A stretch of DNA of 64,000 nucleotides from CAZOSF01 sp964582415 (GTDB taxonomy: Bacteria; Bacteroidota; Bacteroidia; Flavobacteriales; Flavobacteriaceae): NCBI GenBank assembly GCA_964582415.1, contig CAZOSF010000001.1, positions 1-64,000 on the forward strand, written 5' to 3'. Positions within the stretch are counted from its first letter, which is position 1; every line of letters begins with the position of its first letter. This document shows positions 25,307 to 34,420 of this stretch, piece after piece. The translations under genes were made by a program, and so were the position numbers. The notes under the pieces are model-generated. The model was not told the origin of the DNA and did no database searches. It saw only the letters and a list, made by a program, of their open reading frames with translations.

Positions 25307-26461
25307 ATGGACTTTTCCAATGTTATTGGGTTGGAGCATATAAAGAGCCACCTACTTTCCACGGTGGAAAAGGGGCGTATTGCACACGCCCAACTGTTCG
25401 TGGGCAAACATGGAAGTGGTTTGTTGCCTTGTGCTTTGGCCTACGCTCGGGAATTGCTTTCCTCCCAACATCCTAAGGGTTCTGAAGCCTATCTGAGAAC
25501 GGCGAAGAAGGTGGATTTATTGACGCATCCCGACTTGCACTTCGTGTATCCCGTCAATACAAACGACACTATTAAATCGAATGCCATTTCGGATTCCTTT
25601 GCGGAAGAATGGCGCAATTTTATTACTAAAAATCCCTACGCCTCTTTATTGCAGTGGTTTCATTATTTGGGGATTGAAAACAAGCAAGGAAACATCTCGG
25701 TAAGAGAAGCTGAAGATATGTCCAAAAAGCTTTCCTTAAAGTCGTATGAAGGTGGTTATAAGGTCATGATCGTTTGGATGGCCGATAAAATGAACACTGA
25801 GTGCGCAAATAAAATCCTCAAATTGGTTGAGGAACCCCCCGATAAAACCGTTCTCCTGTTGCTCACAGAACATGAGGAACAGATTATTAATACCATTTAT
25901 TCGCGTTGCCAAAAATTACACCTCCCTATGCTTTCGGAAGCGGCTATCGCAAAGGCCCTAATGGAGCGAAAGGGCTTGAATGATAACGAATCCATTACCA
26001 TTAGTCGAAAATCGAATGGTGATTTCAACAAGGCCTTACAAATCATTTCACATAGCGGTGAAGAAAGCGTTTTTGAACAATGGTTTCTGGTTTGGGTACG
26101 TTCTGCCTTTAAAGCAAAAGGAAATAAGAAAGCCATTCAAGACCTGTTGCTTTGGAGCGACGATATGGCAAAACAAGGGAGGGAGACCCAGAAGAATTTT
26201 CTTGGCTATTGTACCGAAGTATTCCGACAAGCCTTATTGAAAAATTATAAAGTCAACGATTTGATTTATATGGAACCCCAAGATCCAAAATTTTCATTGG
26301 AAAAGTTCGCTCCTTTCGTCCACCCCAACAATGTTTATGAAATTGTCGAGGCTCTTGAAGATGCCACTTATCATATCGAACGCAATGGAAATGCAAAAAT
26401 CATTTTTACAGATCTTTCCATTTTATTAACCCGACTTATTCATCGAAAGGAATTGGCATAA
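25307..26461 (+). CDS. holB: DNA polymerase III subunit delta-prime
   Basis: The 384-residue protein belongs to the clamp-loader AAA+ family. The order of blocks fits delta': GLEHIKSHLLSTV, RIAHAQLFVGKHGSGLLPCALA (a degenerate Walker A), then ISVREAEDMSKKLSLKS, MIVWMADKMNTECANKILKLVEEPP (Walker B/sensor region) and SRCQKLHLP with the SRC motif. It helps open the sliding clamp at the replication fork. The ATG at 25307 is chosen over a TTG two codons earlier. The gene is divergent from pgk with a short spacer and has no close downstream partner. Confidence 0.9.
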   Translation: MDFSNVIGLEHIKSHLLSTVEKGRIAHAQLFVGKHGSGLLPCALAYARELLSSQHPKGSEAYLRTAKKVDLLTHPDLHFVYPVNTNDTIKSNAISDSFAEEWRNFITKNPYASLLQWFHYLGIENKQGNISVREAEDMSKKLSLKSYEGGYKVMIVWMADKMNTECANKILKLVEEPPDKTVLLLLTEHEEQIINTIYSRCQKLHLPMLSEAAIAKALMERKGLNDNESITISRKSNGDFNKALQIISHSGEESVFEQWFLVWVRSAFKAKGNKKAIQDLLLWSDDMAKQGRETQKNFLGYCTEVFRQALLKNYKVNDLIYMEPQDPKFSLEKFAPFVHPNNVYEIVEALEDATYHIERNGNAKIIFTDLSILLTRLIHRKELA

Positions 26462-26605
26462 ATCGTTTCTATCACAATTAAATCAAACAATAATTACTTC
26501 TTATCGAAATTAACGGCAAATAAGGGCCGATAAGAGCGTTTTTCTCGTTCAGCGACTCAATGTGCCACGCTCGGTAAAAAGATGGCGCCAGAGTCTTTAT
26601 TTGGC
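26462..26605. other. Convergent intergenic region between holB and the methyltransferase gene
   Basis: A 144-base spacer between two convergent stop codons. I see no strong hairpin with T-run, no tRNA and no supported ORF. Confidence 0.6.
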
Positions 26606-27481
26606 CTATTCCGTCTTTCTGAGGCAATATATCAACGAAGAATACTCCTTGGTACGACGGGCAAGCCAATTTGACTTTAACCCTATCCAAAAAGCTTTTA
26701 TTGAAAAATCGTTTCCTGTTTTATGTTTCTCGGAAAGCAAACTCACATAGTAGGCGTCGAAAACCATGGGCAACGTTTCTTCCAGTATGAATCCCGATGA
26801 GAATAAGTGTTCAATGCTTCTTCTTGAAAAATGCCAAAGGTGGCGAGGCACATCATATGCCGCCCAATATCGGCCATAATAACGTGCATCGAAAGAACGA
26901 TGGTTCGGAACGGCAATGACTAAGCTTCCGTCTTTCTTCAAAAGCTTCTGCAATCTTTGTATTTGCTCCTTTAAATCGTGCATGTGTTCCAAAACATGCC
27001 AAAGGGTAATGACGTCAAATTGCTTTTCCTTTATAGCATCAAGATTTGTCGTCAAGTTCAATCCTTTCTCGGTCGCACGATTTCGAGCTTCCTCATCCAC
27101 TTCGACTCCATGAACTTTCCATCCATTTTTTTGAGCTTGAATTAGAAAATCTCCCGTGCCTGCACCTACATCCAACAAGGTGCCCTTGCCTTGGTTCAAT
27201 TTCCCAATGAGCCGCACCTTTTTACTCAAGCTGAAAACTTTTACCTGTTGGTAAAGAAAATTTACTATCCCTTTTTGTGAGTCAGTATGAGAAATATATT
27301 CATCACTTTGGTAGTACTTCCCGATCTCTGAAGGCGATGGCTGAGGCTTGGTTTCTAAACAAGCGTACGCTTCATTATTGACCAAATGAAAAGTTTCGCC
27401 ACTTACTAAAAAATCCTTAACCATCATATCGGTGTACTCGGCTTTCACAAGAATGTGTTCGTTTTGTTTCACGTGGAACAA
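26606..27481 (-). CDS. Class I SAM-dependent methyltransferase
   Basis: A 291-residue protein. The N-terminal ~100 residues carry the QPSPSEIGKYYQSDEYISH stretch common in Bacteroidota relatives; the Methyltransf_23/11 domain follows with motif I LLDVGAGTGDFLIQA, acidic motif II VHGVEVDEE, and WHVLEHMHDL. The substrate is unknown; relatives are often loosely compared with UbiE/Coq3 or cell-envelope methylases. The first codons (MFHVKQ) are encoded by a 16-bp sequence identical to parS, so the protein start doubles as a likely ParB site. It follows mnmG by 6 bases and is probably co-transcribed with it. Confidence 0.86.
   Translation of the reverse strand: MFHVKQNEHILVKAEYTDMMVKDFLVSGETFHLVNNEAYACLETKPQPSPSEIGKYYQSDEYISHTDSQKGIVNFLYQQVKVFSLSKKVRLIGKLNQGKGTLLDVGAGTGDFLIQAQKNGWKVHGVEVDEEARNRATEKGLNLTTNLDAIKEKQFDVITLWHVLEHMHDLKEQIQRLQKLLKKDGSLVIAVPNHRSFDARYYGRYWAAYDVPRHLWHFSRRSIEHLFSSGFILEETLPMVFDAYYVSLLSEKHKTGNDFSIKAFWIGLKSNWLARRTKEYSSLIYCLRKTE
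27465..27480. promoter_or_regulatory. parS-like centromere site 1 (start codon of methyltransferase gene)
   Basis: The plus strand reads TGTTTCACGTGGAACA; its reverse complement TGTTCCACGTGAAACA is identical to the widely conserved 16-bp bacterial chromosomal parS site bound by ParB/Spo0J. It overlaps codons 1-5 of the methyltransferase gene. A second, inverted copy is at 29367-29382. Confidence 0.87.
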
Positions 27482-27487
27482 TAATTT

Positions 27488-29359
27488 TTAGCGTCCCATA
27501 TACACCAACATAACTGAAATGTCATTGGGTGAAACACCGCTTATCCTTGATGCCTGTGATACAGTTCTAGGTTGTATTTTGGATAGCTTTTCTCGAGCTT
27601 CGTGGGACAATGATTTCAGTTTGGCATAGTCAAAATTCTCTGGAATGATAATGCCCTCCAGACGATTTAACTTGTCGGCGTTGTTTTTCTCCTTTTCTAT
27701 ATAGCCTGCGTACTTGATCTGAATTTCCGTTTGCTCCAAACTTTCATAGTCCAAGTCGTTATCTTGTATATACTTTTCAACTTCTTGGATTTTTCGCATA
27801 TCGTCCATGGCAATATTCGGCCGTGAAAAGAACTTATACATCTTATCGCTCTGCTTCACCGTCGCAGAATCTTTTGATTCCAAAATAGGGTTTATTACTT
27901 CAGGCGCTGCACTCGTGTCTTTAAAAAACTGAATGAACGCATCGCTTTTGGCGTATTTCACCTCCATTCTGCGCATGCGATTTTCCTTAGCCAGCCCCAT
28001 TTCAAACGATCTTGGCGTTAATCTATAGTCGGCATTGTCTTGACGCAATAATGTTCTGTATTCCGCCCTTGATGTAAACATTCGGTAGGGCTCTTTGGTC
28101 CCCTTGGTAATTAAATCATCAATGAGCACGCCGATATAGGCCTCATCTCTGTTTAGTATGAAAGGGGCCTTCTCTTGAAGTTTGAGGTGCGCGTTGATTC
28201 CCGCTATTAATCCTTGGGATGCGGCTTCCTCATAACCGGTGGTGCCATTAATCTGTCCCGCGAAATACAATCCCGAAACCAATTTTGTTTCCAGGGTGTG
28301 CTTTAGCTGCGTAGGAGGAAAATAATCATATTCAATGGCGTAACCCGGACGGAAAAATTTCACGTTTTCAAATCCGGCGCATTCCCTTAAGGCACGAAAC
28401 TGCACATCCTCAGGTAAAGAGGTGGAAAACCCATTTATGTAATATTCTACCGTGTCCCAGCCTTCTGGTTCTACAAATAATTGGTGCCGATCCTTATCTG
28501 CAAATCGGTTGATCTTATCTTCAATGGAGGGACAGTAACGTGGCCCCACACTTTTAATAGCGCCATTAAACATAGGCGACCTATCAAACCCTTCTCGAAG
28601 CAAATCATGAACCCTTTCGCTAGTATATGTCATATGGCAGGATCGTTGCTGTTTTAATGGTCGTGTTTCTTCCGAATATGAAAATTTTTCCGGCACCTCA
28701 TCCCCAGGTTGTTCAATCATTTTTGAGAAGTCCAGTGAACGACCATCTACCCTTGGTGGTGTGCCCGTTTTCATCCTGCCGCTTTCAAATCCAAGCACAA
28801 TCAGATCTTCCGTAATTCCGGTTGCAGCTTTTTCTCCAGCACGACCCCCTCCAAATTGTTTTTCACCAATATGTATGAGTCCATTTAAAAAGGTTCCGTT
28901 CGTTAACACGACACTTTTTCCTTTAATTTCAAGGCCTAACGACGTTCTTACCCCGACAACATGATCGCCCTCTGTTAAAATCCCAGAAACCATCTCTTGA
29001 TAAAAGTCAAGATTCGGTGTTTGCTCCAGCATTAGTCGCCAAGTTTCAGAAAAACGCATGCGATCACTTTGAACCCTCGGACTCCACATGGCCGGACCTT
29101 TCGATTTATTTAGCATTTTAAACTGAATCGCTGTTTTGTCCGACACAATACCGCTGTACCCTCCCAGTGCATCAATCTCACGAACAATCTGTCCTTTAGC
29201 AATGCCTCCCATGGCAGGATTGCAAGACATTTGCGCGATATTCTGTAGGTTCATGGTAATCAACAAGGTTCGTGATCCCAAATTGGCAGCGGCCGCCGCA
29301 GCCTCCGATCCAGCATGCCCGGCACCTACAACAATAACATCGTATTCCTTATCAAACAT
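27488..29359 (-). CDS. mnmG: tRNA uridine-5-carboxymethylaminomethyl modification enzyme MnmG (GidA)
   Basis: This 623-residue flavoprotein starts with the FAD-binding dinucleotide motif [12 protein letters not shown] and has the family blocks [58 protein letters not shown] and the C-terminal MnmE/tRNA-binding helices ([17 protein letters not shown]). With MnmE it builds the cmnm5U34 modification of wobble uridines. Size and motifs are complete. The gene is flanked on both sides by parS-like sites, and a TATATTTG promoter element lies upstream of the one at its start. mnmG is origin-proximal in many bacteria. Confidence 0.97.
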   Translation of the reverse strand: MFDKEYDVIVVGAGHAGSEAAAAAANLGSRTLLITMNLQNIAQMSCNPAMGGIAKGQIVREIDALGGYSGIVSDKTAIQFKMLNKSKGPAMWSPRVQSDRMRFSETWRLMLEQTPNLDFYQEMVSGILTEGDHVVGVRTSLGLEIKGKSVVLTNGTFLNGLIHIGEKQFGGGRAGEKAATGITEDLIVLGFESGRMKTGTPPRVDGRSLDFSKMIEQPGDEVPEKFSYSEETRPLKQQRSCHMTYTSERVHDLLREGFDRSPMFNGAIKSVGPRYCPSIEDKINRFADKDRHQLFVEPEGWDTVEYYINGFSTSLPEDVQFRALRECAGFENVKFFRPGYAIEYDYFPPTQLKHTLETKLVSGLYFAGQINGTTGYEEAASQGLIAGINAHLKLQEKAPFILNRDEAYIGVLIDDLITKGTKEPYRMFTSRAEYRTLLRQDNADYRLTPRSFEMGLAKENRMRRMEVKYAKSDAFIQFFKDTSAAPEVINPILESKDSATVKQSDKMYKFFSRPNIAMDDMRKIQEVEKYIQDNDLDYESLEQTEIQIKYAGYIEKEKNNADKLNRLEGIIIPENFDYAKLKSLSHEAREKLSKIQPRTVSQASRISGVSPNDISVMLVYMGR

Positions 29360-29366
29360 AGCCTAT

Positions 29367-29382
29367 TGTTCCACGTGAAACA
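29367..29382. promoter_or_regulatory. parS-like centromere site 2 (mnmG leader)
   Basis: TGTTCCACGTGAAACA on the plus strand is a perfect 16-of-16 match to canonical parS. It lies 7 bases upstream of the mnmG start codon, between that codon and the promoter element at 29405-29412, so it is in the transcribed leader. Confidence 0.9.
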
Positions 29383-29404
29383 TTTATTTCCCACAAAGGG
29401 GGCG

Positions 29405-29412
29405 CAAATATA
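29405..29412 (-). promoter_or_regulatory. Bacteroidota -7 promoter element before mnmG
   Basis: Minus strand TATATTTG, about 45 bases upstream of the mnmG ATG. Transcription from it would run through the parS-like site at 29382-29367. Confidence 0.5.
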
Positions 29413-29460
29413 ACACAAAGTATTGAAATTCAGAAAATTATAGGTTTATAATCCTGATTT

Positions 29461-29883
29461 TCAGGTAGATAAAAATAAAGCCTTTTGTAGACTCTCATTT
29501 TCTTTGGTACGCATTGCACGTTCTTCCTCCTCATTTTTATCCTTATAACCGCATAAATGCAACATTCCGTGTACCACTACCCGGGCCAATTCATTCATAA
29601 AATTCTCCTTGAATTCTTCAGCATTTTCAGATACCCTTTCTGTAGAAATATAAATCTCCCCATGAATTTCTTTGCCCAAATTATAATCGAAAGTGATAAT
29701 GTCTGTCAACGTATCATGTTGAAGGAATTCCTGATTTATTTGTAGTAAGTACTCATCATCACAAAAAATGTAAGAAAGCTCACCAACAATGTATCCTTCT
29801 TGCTCGGCTATCGCAGTCAGCCATTCCTTGAAGCGCTCCTCATTGGGTAGTTCAAAACTATTTTCTGAATAAAACTCAATCAT
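29461..29883 (-). CDS. ybeY: Endoribonuclease YbeY (rRNA maturation factor)
   Basis: From the ATG at 29883 this is 140 residues. The family motif is HGMLHLCGYKDKNEEEE, preceded by ITFDYN and EIYIS strands. YbeY is a zinc-dependent single-strand RNase acting in 16S rRNA 3' maturation and ribosome quality control. The usual metal site is H-x3-H-x5-H; here the third position is aspartate (GYKD), which I recall in flavobacterial relatives. A TTG start four codons earlier is less likely. The start overlaps the end of the DUF4175 gene by 8 bases, so translation is coupled. Confidence 0.92.
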   Translation of the reverse strand: MIEFYSENSFELPNEERFKEWLTAIAEQEGYIVGELSYIFCDDEYLLQINQEFLQHDTLTDIITFDYNLGKEIHGEIYISTERVSENAEEFKENFMNELARVVVHGMLHLCGYKDKNEEEERAMRTKENESLQKALFLST

Positions 29884-32800
29884 TGGATCCGTCAAAATAG
29901 CGTTGAACTTCTTTCCTGTATTCCTGTTGTAATGGCAGGGCTTCTCGATTTAGAATTTCAATTTGATTGAAATATTTCTTTATCTCTTCCGGTTGAAGTC
30001 GAAGTTGGTTTTCATATTCTTGTCTATTGGTTCTAGATTCTCTCTTTTCTTCTTTCCCCTGTTCAAAATCAGCTTCGTCTAATTTTAATAATTCATGCTG
30101 CAAATCCAACATCCGCTTTAAGGTTTCATCGTTAAAACCATGCTCCAGTAATCGTTGTTCAATTCCCTCCATTTCCTTGAGCAATTTGCCGCCCAATCCT
30201 TCTAGCCCCTCCTTGCTCAATCGGTCTTTAAGTTGGTTCCTTAGATCTTGTTGTTGCTTGTAAATTTCGAAAAGCTTACCGTTCATTTCTTCTCGGTACT
30301 GCTGGCCATTCTCCCCTTCTTTTTCGTCCTGGCTGCCATTATTGCCCTCTCCATTTTCTCCATTCTTTCCTTGCGATCCTTGCTGTCCTTGTTCCGACTC
30401 ACCCTCTCCTTCACCCTGTTGTCCTTGACCTTGCTGTTGACCCTCCTGTCCAGGCTTCTCCCCAGGCTGTACGCCCTGTTCCATTTTCTGGTTCAGGCTT
30501 TCTTGCTGTTTTATGATATCTGGCAACTGAAATCCTTGTCCCTTACCTTCTCCCTGGCCTTGTCCCTGCCCGGGCATCTCCATAGACATGCTTTGCATGT
30601 TGTTCAGCAGTTCGCTTAATAAAACAGCCAACTCATTAGCTCCAGTTACCGTGTATTGTTGATTGGCCACGCCATTACGAACATTGTTTTCGGCTAAATT
30701 TTCTAAGGATTTATCCAAATTGTAGGTAACATTTATCAGTGCTTCATTGATGGTTTTACTAATCATTGGTTGGCGCAGGGAAAGGGAGAAAAGACTGTCG
30801 TCTATATGTTCGAAATTCCTTTTCAAATCATTCTGCACATTCAGTTTTTTTCCAAAGGCAGCACTGCCATAATCAATGCCTTTAAAATCAACCATTAGAT
30901 CTTCCTGTTCAAAAGAGAAGGTAACTAGGTTGTCCAAAATCTGGCGCAACATGTCGATATCCTCATCTAGGGTTTCCATCTGACCAGCCGCCATTTGAGC
31001 CTGCATTTGTTTGCCCATTTGTTTCATTTTCTGACCTGCCTTTTTTTGGTTCTGTTTGGCTCCCTGTTTATTTTGTTGCTGCAATTTTTCTGTTGCCTCC
31101 TTTTGTTCTTGTTCTACCTCTTTCTCCCCTTCAGAATCCAGTGGAATGTCCATGGGTTGTTTCAGCCCTTCGTTCTCTTTTTGAAGCTCCTCCATTTCCT
31201 TTTGGAGTTCATCAAACTCCTTGTTCAGTTTTTCCTGAGCCTCTTTTGAATTTTCTTCCGATGGTTTATCCGCAAGCTGCTCTTGCTTTTCTCCTAATTT
31301 AAACAATTCATCTGCTAGCTTTTCCGCCTTTTTGGCAACATAATAGCGCTTCGTTAATTCTACTAATTGTTCGAGATTGCGTTCCTGGTTTTTGTTTTGT
31401 TTCGATAGTTTATCGAGCCGCTCCATCAACTCTTCTTTCTCGATTTTGTCCTGCAATTTTTCTAATTCTTCCAACAATTTCTCATTTTCCTCCAATTGCT
31501 TTTCATTTTCTTGAAAACGCTCCTGAAGCTGTTCCTTCATAGGGTCGCTTTCTTCATTCGGTTGGAATTTCTCCAAGTCCTCCTTCATCTCTTTGGAAAA
31601 CTTTTGCATCAATTCATCCTGTTGCTTCTGACGTTTTAAAAACTCCTCTAGTTTTTTCTTGTCGTTCCAATTAAGATTTTCCTTTTCGCGCTGGGTTTTG
31701 GTTATATCATCCAAGCGTTTCTCTTGGTCTTTCATCCCATCCAATTGTTTGGATAAGTCCTGGATGCTCTCCTGCTGTTTGTTCAACTGTAACGTTTCTT
31801 CTTCGTCTTTAGTCAGCTTTCTAAAACTAAAAACATTCGATTTTGAAGATTTACTGCCATGTATTCCGTCATTATCAAATACCTCGAAATAGTACTCATA
31901 GGAAACCCCTTCTTCCAATGTAAGATTGCCGGGAAAGACGTAAGTAAATTGATCCACATTAGAGTTTCCAATGGGTATATTCTCATAAATTACATGTTCG
32001 GGTTGTCCCACAGGAAAATACACCAGCCGAAGTTTGGACAGCCCGTAATCATCCGATACTTGGCCCAAAAAGAAAAGCGTTTGAAGCGCTGTTGAATCCG
32101 GTTTGGACTGCACCTTAATGTCTGGATATGCATCTTTAATCACATTGATGTCGAAGGATAGATTTTCATATTCCTTCAAAAACTCATTGGAGGTGGTTAA
32201 AGCATATTCCAATCGTTTAAAAATCCTTCTGTTAAGCTTAAAGTTGTTTCCATGCTCGGTAAACCGCAAAACCGTATCGGTCGTTTTCAGTAGCACTTCT
32301 TCGGTGTTTTGAGCTTTTACCCGCCACTGTATTTGGGTACCCTCTGGCAGTGTGGCATTCCCAGTACTTTTAAGGACCTCATCGCTTCGGCCGGTGTAGG
32401 AAGGATAATCCAACGCCATCTCAAACTCTAATAAAGTTGGTGTCTTAAGCACTTCTAGGGAATAGGTTTGGGACGTAACTTTATTCGACTTAATTTGAAA
32501 GTCGAAACTTTCTACAGGCTGGTCAAAAACATATTCAAAATACCCCGGTGCTGTCTGATCAAGGTAATACGTCTGGCCCAAATATTCTATCGAGGCGCTC
32601 TCTGGCAGCACATCGCCATCTGTTACAACCTTTAAAGTAAATCGCTTATTTTCTATAGCCTGAAGCGATTCATTTAAGACCCTAAACGTAAAAGGGGCTG
32701 GGGGTTCGTAAGCCGTATCATAATGCACTACCCTCTCGTAGCTATTGGTAAATAAGCTTTTATCCCAAACAAGAGACACTAAAAGCACAATAGCTACCGG

Positions 32801-33274
32801 AATTGCAGCATATTTGAGGTATTTGGCATTTCTTCTAAAGTTTATGGCCCTTTTGAATGGTATCGGTTGGAGCTCCGAAGCCTTTTGGTCGATACTGGCC
32901 GCCAATAATTCCGATTGCCGCTGATTTTGGTTCAGTTGGATCACATTCAGCAGCTTGTCGCTTACTTGGGGAAAGTGATTCCCAATGATTTTGGAAGCCT
33001 GTTCTTCCGTTATGCCCTTTTGAAGGTGAAAGAGCCGGGCTAATGGCATGGCGATGAATTTCAAAAACAAACCCATCTCTACCCCCACAAACACCCAAAA
33101 CAAAATTGCCCTGCCAGTGGGTTCAAGCCAAAGAAAATGTTCTATCAGCAACGTAACGATGAGGTAAAGAAGCCCTGTGGCGAAGAACAAAATACCTCCT
33201 TTTATCAACTCATTGATATAGTATTTTTTGATAAATTGTTCTAGCTTTCTTTGTATGATGCTAAAATGACTCAC
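29876..33274 (-). CDS. DUF4175 family large membrane protein
   Basis: A 1132-residue protein of the DUF4175 type. Two hydrophobic segments lie at about 25-50 and 56-75 and a third near 150-168; a periplasmic beta-rich part follows (about 190-480). After it comes a very long charged coiled coil (about 500-750, rich in E/K/Q/L heptads), and then a Gly/Gln/Glu low-complexity stretch (about 925-1010) before a final helical segment. Its function is unknown; conservation in Bacteroidota and linkage to ybeY and mnmG are the main clues. Homologues in other phyla have been noted near MoxR/DUF58 clusters, but none are present here. No catalytic motif is visible. Confidence 0.85.
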   Translation of the reverse strand: MSHFSIIQRKLEQFIKKYYINELIKGGILFFATGLLYLIVTLLIEHFLWLEPTGRAILFWVFVGVEMGLFLKFIAMPLARLFHLQKGITEEQASKIIGNHFPQVSDKLLNVIQLNQNQRQSELLAASIDQKASELQPIPFKRAINFRRNAKYLKYAAIPVAIVLLVSLVWDKSLFTNSYERVVHYDTAYEPPAPFTFRVLNESLQAIENKRFTLKVVTDGDVLPESASIEYLGQTYYLDQTAPGYFEYVFDQPVESFDFQIKSNKVTSQTYSLEVLKTPTLLEFEMALDYPSYTGRSDEVLKSTGNATLPEGTQIQWRVKAQNTEEVLLKTTDTVLRFTEHGNNFKLNRRIFKRLEYALTTSNEFLKEYENLSFDINVIKDAYPDIKVQSKPDSTALQTLFFLGQVSDDYGLSKLRLVYFPVGQPEHVIYENIPIGNSNVDQFTYVFPGNLTLEEGVSYEYYFEVFDNDGIHGSKSSKSNVFSFRKLTKDEEETLQLNKQQESIQDLSKQLDGMKDQEKRLDDITKTQREKENLNWNDKKKLEEFLKRQKQQDELMQKFSKEMKEDLEKFQPNEESDPMKEQLQERFQENEKQLEENEKLLEELEKLQDKIEKEELMERLDKLSKQNKNQERNLEQLVELTKRYYVAKKAEKLADELFKLGEKQEQLADKPSEENSKEAQEKLNKEFDELQKEMEELQKENEGLKQPMDIPLDSEGEKEVEQEQKEATEKLQQQNKQGAKQNQKKAGQKMKQMGKQMQAQMAAGQMETLDEDIDMLRQILDNLVTFSFEQEDLMVDFKGIDYGSAAFGKKLNVQNDLKRNFEHIDDSLFSLSLRQPMISKTINEALINVTYNLDKSLENLAENNVRNGVANQQYTVTGANELAVLLSELLNNMQSMSMEMPGQGQGQGEGKGQGFQLPDIIKQQESLNQKMEQGVQPGEKPGQEGQQQGQGQQGEGEGESEQGQQGSQGKNGENGEGNNGSQDEKEGENGQQYREEMNGKLFEIYKQQQDLRNQLKDRLSKEGLEGLGGKLLKEMEGIEQRLLEHGFNDETLKRMLDLQHELLKLDEADFEQGKEEKRESRTNRQEYENQLRLQPEEIKKYFNQIEILNREALPLQQEYRKEVQRYFDGSND

Positions 33275-33345
33275 AATGGGATAATTTCTGAAGGTTTGGC
33301 ACGATTCCCTAAATTAAAGCAAATATCGTTCCTACACTGAAATTT

Positions 33346-34383
33346 ATGAAAGATTTAAAGTATTTAATGGGCTATACCCTTCCTTTAATGACCATAATTG
33401 GTTTGTCATTTAAGGGGGTTTGGTCTTTCTTAACCCCAATTGTAGCCTTTGTGGTCATTCCCGTTTTTGAGGTATTGCTTCCTGAAGACGCCTCGAATTT
33501 GTCTGAAGAAGATGCCCAAGAAAAAAAGAGCCTTCCAATATTCGACTGGTTTTTGTATTTAAACTTGCCCTTGGTGTTTGGAATTGTTGCCTATTATCTC
33601 TGGTGGGTGTCCGCTCCGTCTTCTTTATTTGAAACAATTGGGTTGACCTTTTCGGTGGGTACTGCCTTGGGATCAAACGGAATCAATGTAGCCCATGAAT
33701 TGGGACATCGGGAACGGTTTTTTGAACGCCTGATGGGAAAAATTCTGTTACTTCCTTCCCTGTACATGCATTTTTATATAGACCATAATTTTGGTCACCA
33801 TCAAACAGTTGCTACCCCCGAAGATCCCTCAAGCGCTCGATACAATCAACCCGTATATGCCTTTTGGGTGCAAGCCGTCGTAGGAGAGTATTTTAATGCA
33901 TGGAAGTTGCAAAAACAATTACTCTCGATAAATCAGGCGAGCTTCTGGAGCCTTAAGAACGACATGCTTTGGTTCGCTATTATTCAATTGGGATATTTGG
34001 CCTTGGTCTATTTCCTTCTTGGGCCAAAAGCCGCCGGAATGGCTTTAGTAATTGCCGTTATCGGTATTCTTCTCCTTCAGACTATCAACTATATCGAACA
34101 TTATGGTTTGAGCCGAAAAAGGCTTTCCTCAGGCCGTTATGAAAGAGCCCGCGAAATACATTCTTGGAACAGCAATCATGTACTCGGTAGAATGATGTTG
34201 TATGAGCTCACGCGTCATAGCGATCATCATCATCGGGCGCACAAAAAATACCAGCTGTTGGAGTATCAGGAGACCAGTCCGCAATTGCCCTATGGTTACC
34301 CAACTTCCATGGTGTTGAGTCTGGTCCCGCCACTTTGGTTCTCCATAATGAACCCAAGGATTCCTTCGGAAATGAAACCTTAG
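33346..34383 (+). CDS. AlkB-type non-haem di-iron alkane/fatty acyl hydroxylase
   Basis: The 345-residue membrane protein has about six hydrophobic segments and the full set of histidine boxes of AlkB monooxygenases: HELGH (117-121) with following R, HNFGHH (147-152), NYIEHYG and RHSDHHHRAH near the C-terminus, plus LPYGYP at the end. Eight or more histidines ligate two irons at the cytoplasmic membrane face. The reaction would be terminal hydroxylation of alkanes or long-chain acyl groups using rubredoxin as electron donor; no rubredoxin gene is adjacent. It precedes gltX by 37 bases but the pair are not functionally linked. Substrate is not determinable. Confidence 0.88.
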   Translation: MKDLKYLMGYTLPLMTIIGLSFKGVWSFLTPIVAFVVIPVFEVLLPEDASNLSEEDAQEKKSLPIFDWFLYLNLPLVFGIVAYYLWWVSAPSSLFETIGLTFSVGTALGSNGINVAHELGHRERFFERLMGKILLLPSLYMHFYIDHNFGHHQTVATPEDPSSARYNQPVYAFWVQAVVGEYFNAWKLQKQLLSINQASFWSLKNDMLWFAIIQLGYLALVYFLLGPKAAGMALVIAVIGILLLQTINYIEHYGLSRKRLSSGRYERAREIHSWNSNHVLGRMMLYELTRHSDHHHRAHKKYQLLEYQETSPQLPYGYPTSMVLSLVPPLWFSIMNPRIPSEMKP

Positions 34384-34388
34384 AATTG

Positions 34389-34396
34389 TATCTTTG
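34389..34396 (+). promoter_or_regulatory. Bacteroidota -7 promoter element before gltX
   Basis: TATCTTTG, a full TAnnTTTG match, lies 24 bases upstream of the gltX ATG at 34421 and argues against the TTG at 34394 as the start. Confidence 0.55.
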
Positions 34397-34420
34397 CCCA
34401 TCAATTTTAATCCGCATTCT

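Noticed and set aside
25234..25351. N-terminal extension of phosphoglycerate kinase
   Set aside because: The extra 39 residues are not family-like and lie upstream of the pgk promoter element and across the holB start.
30027..31302. Several plus-strand open frames opposite the DUF4175 gene rich in L, F, S
   Set aside because: They are the reverse complement of the E/K/Q coiled-coil codons and carry no coding features of their own.
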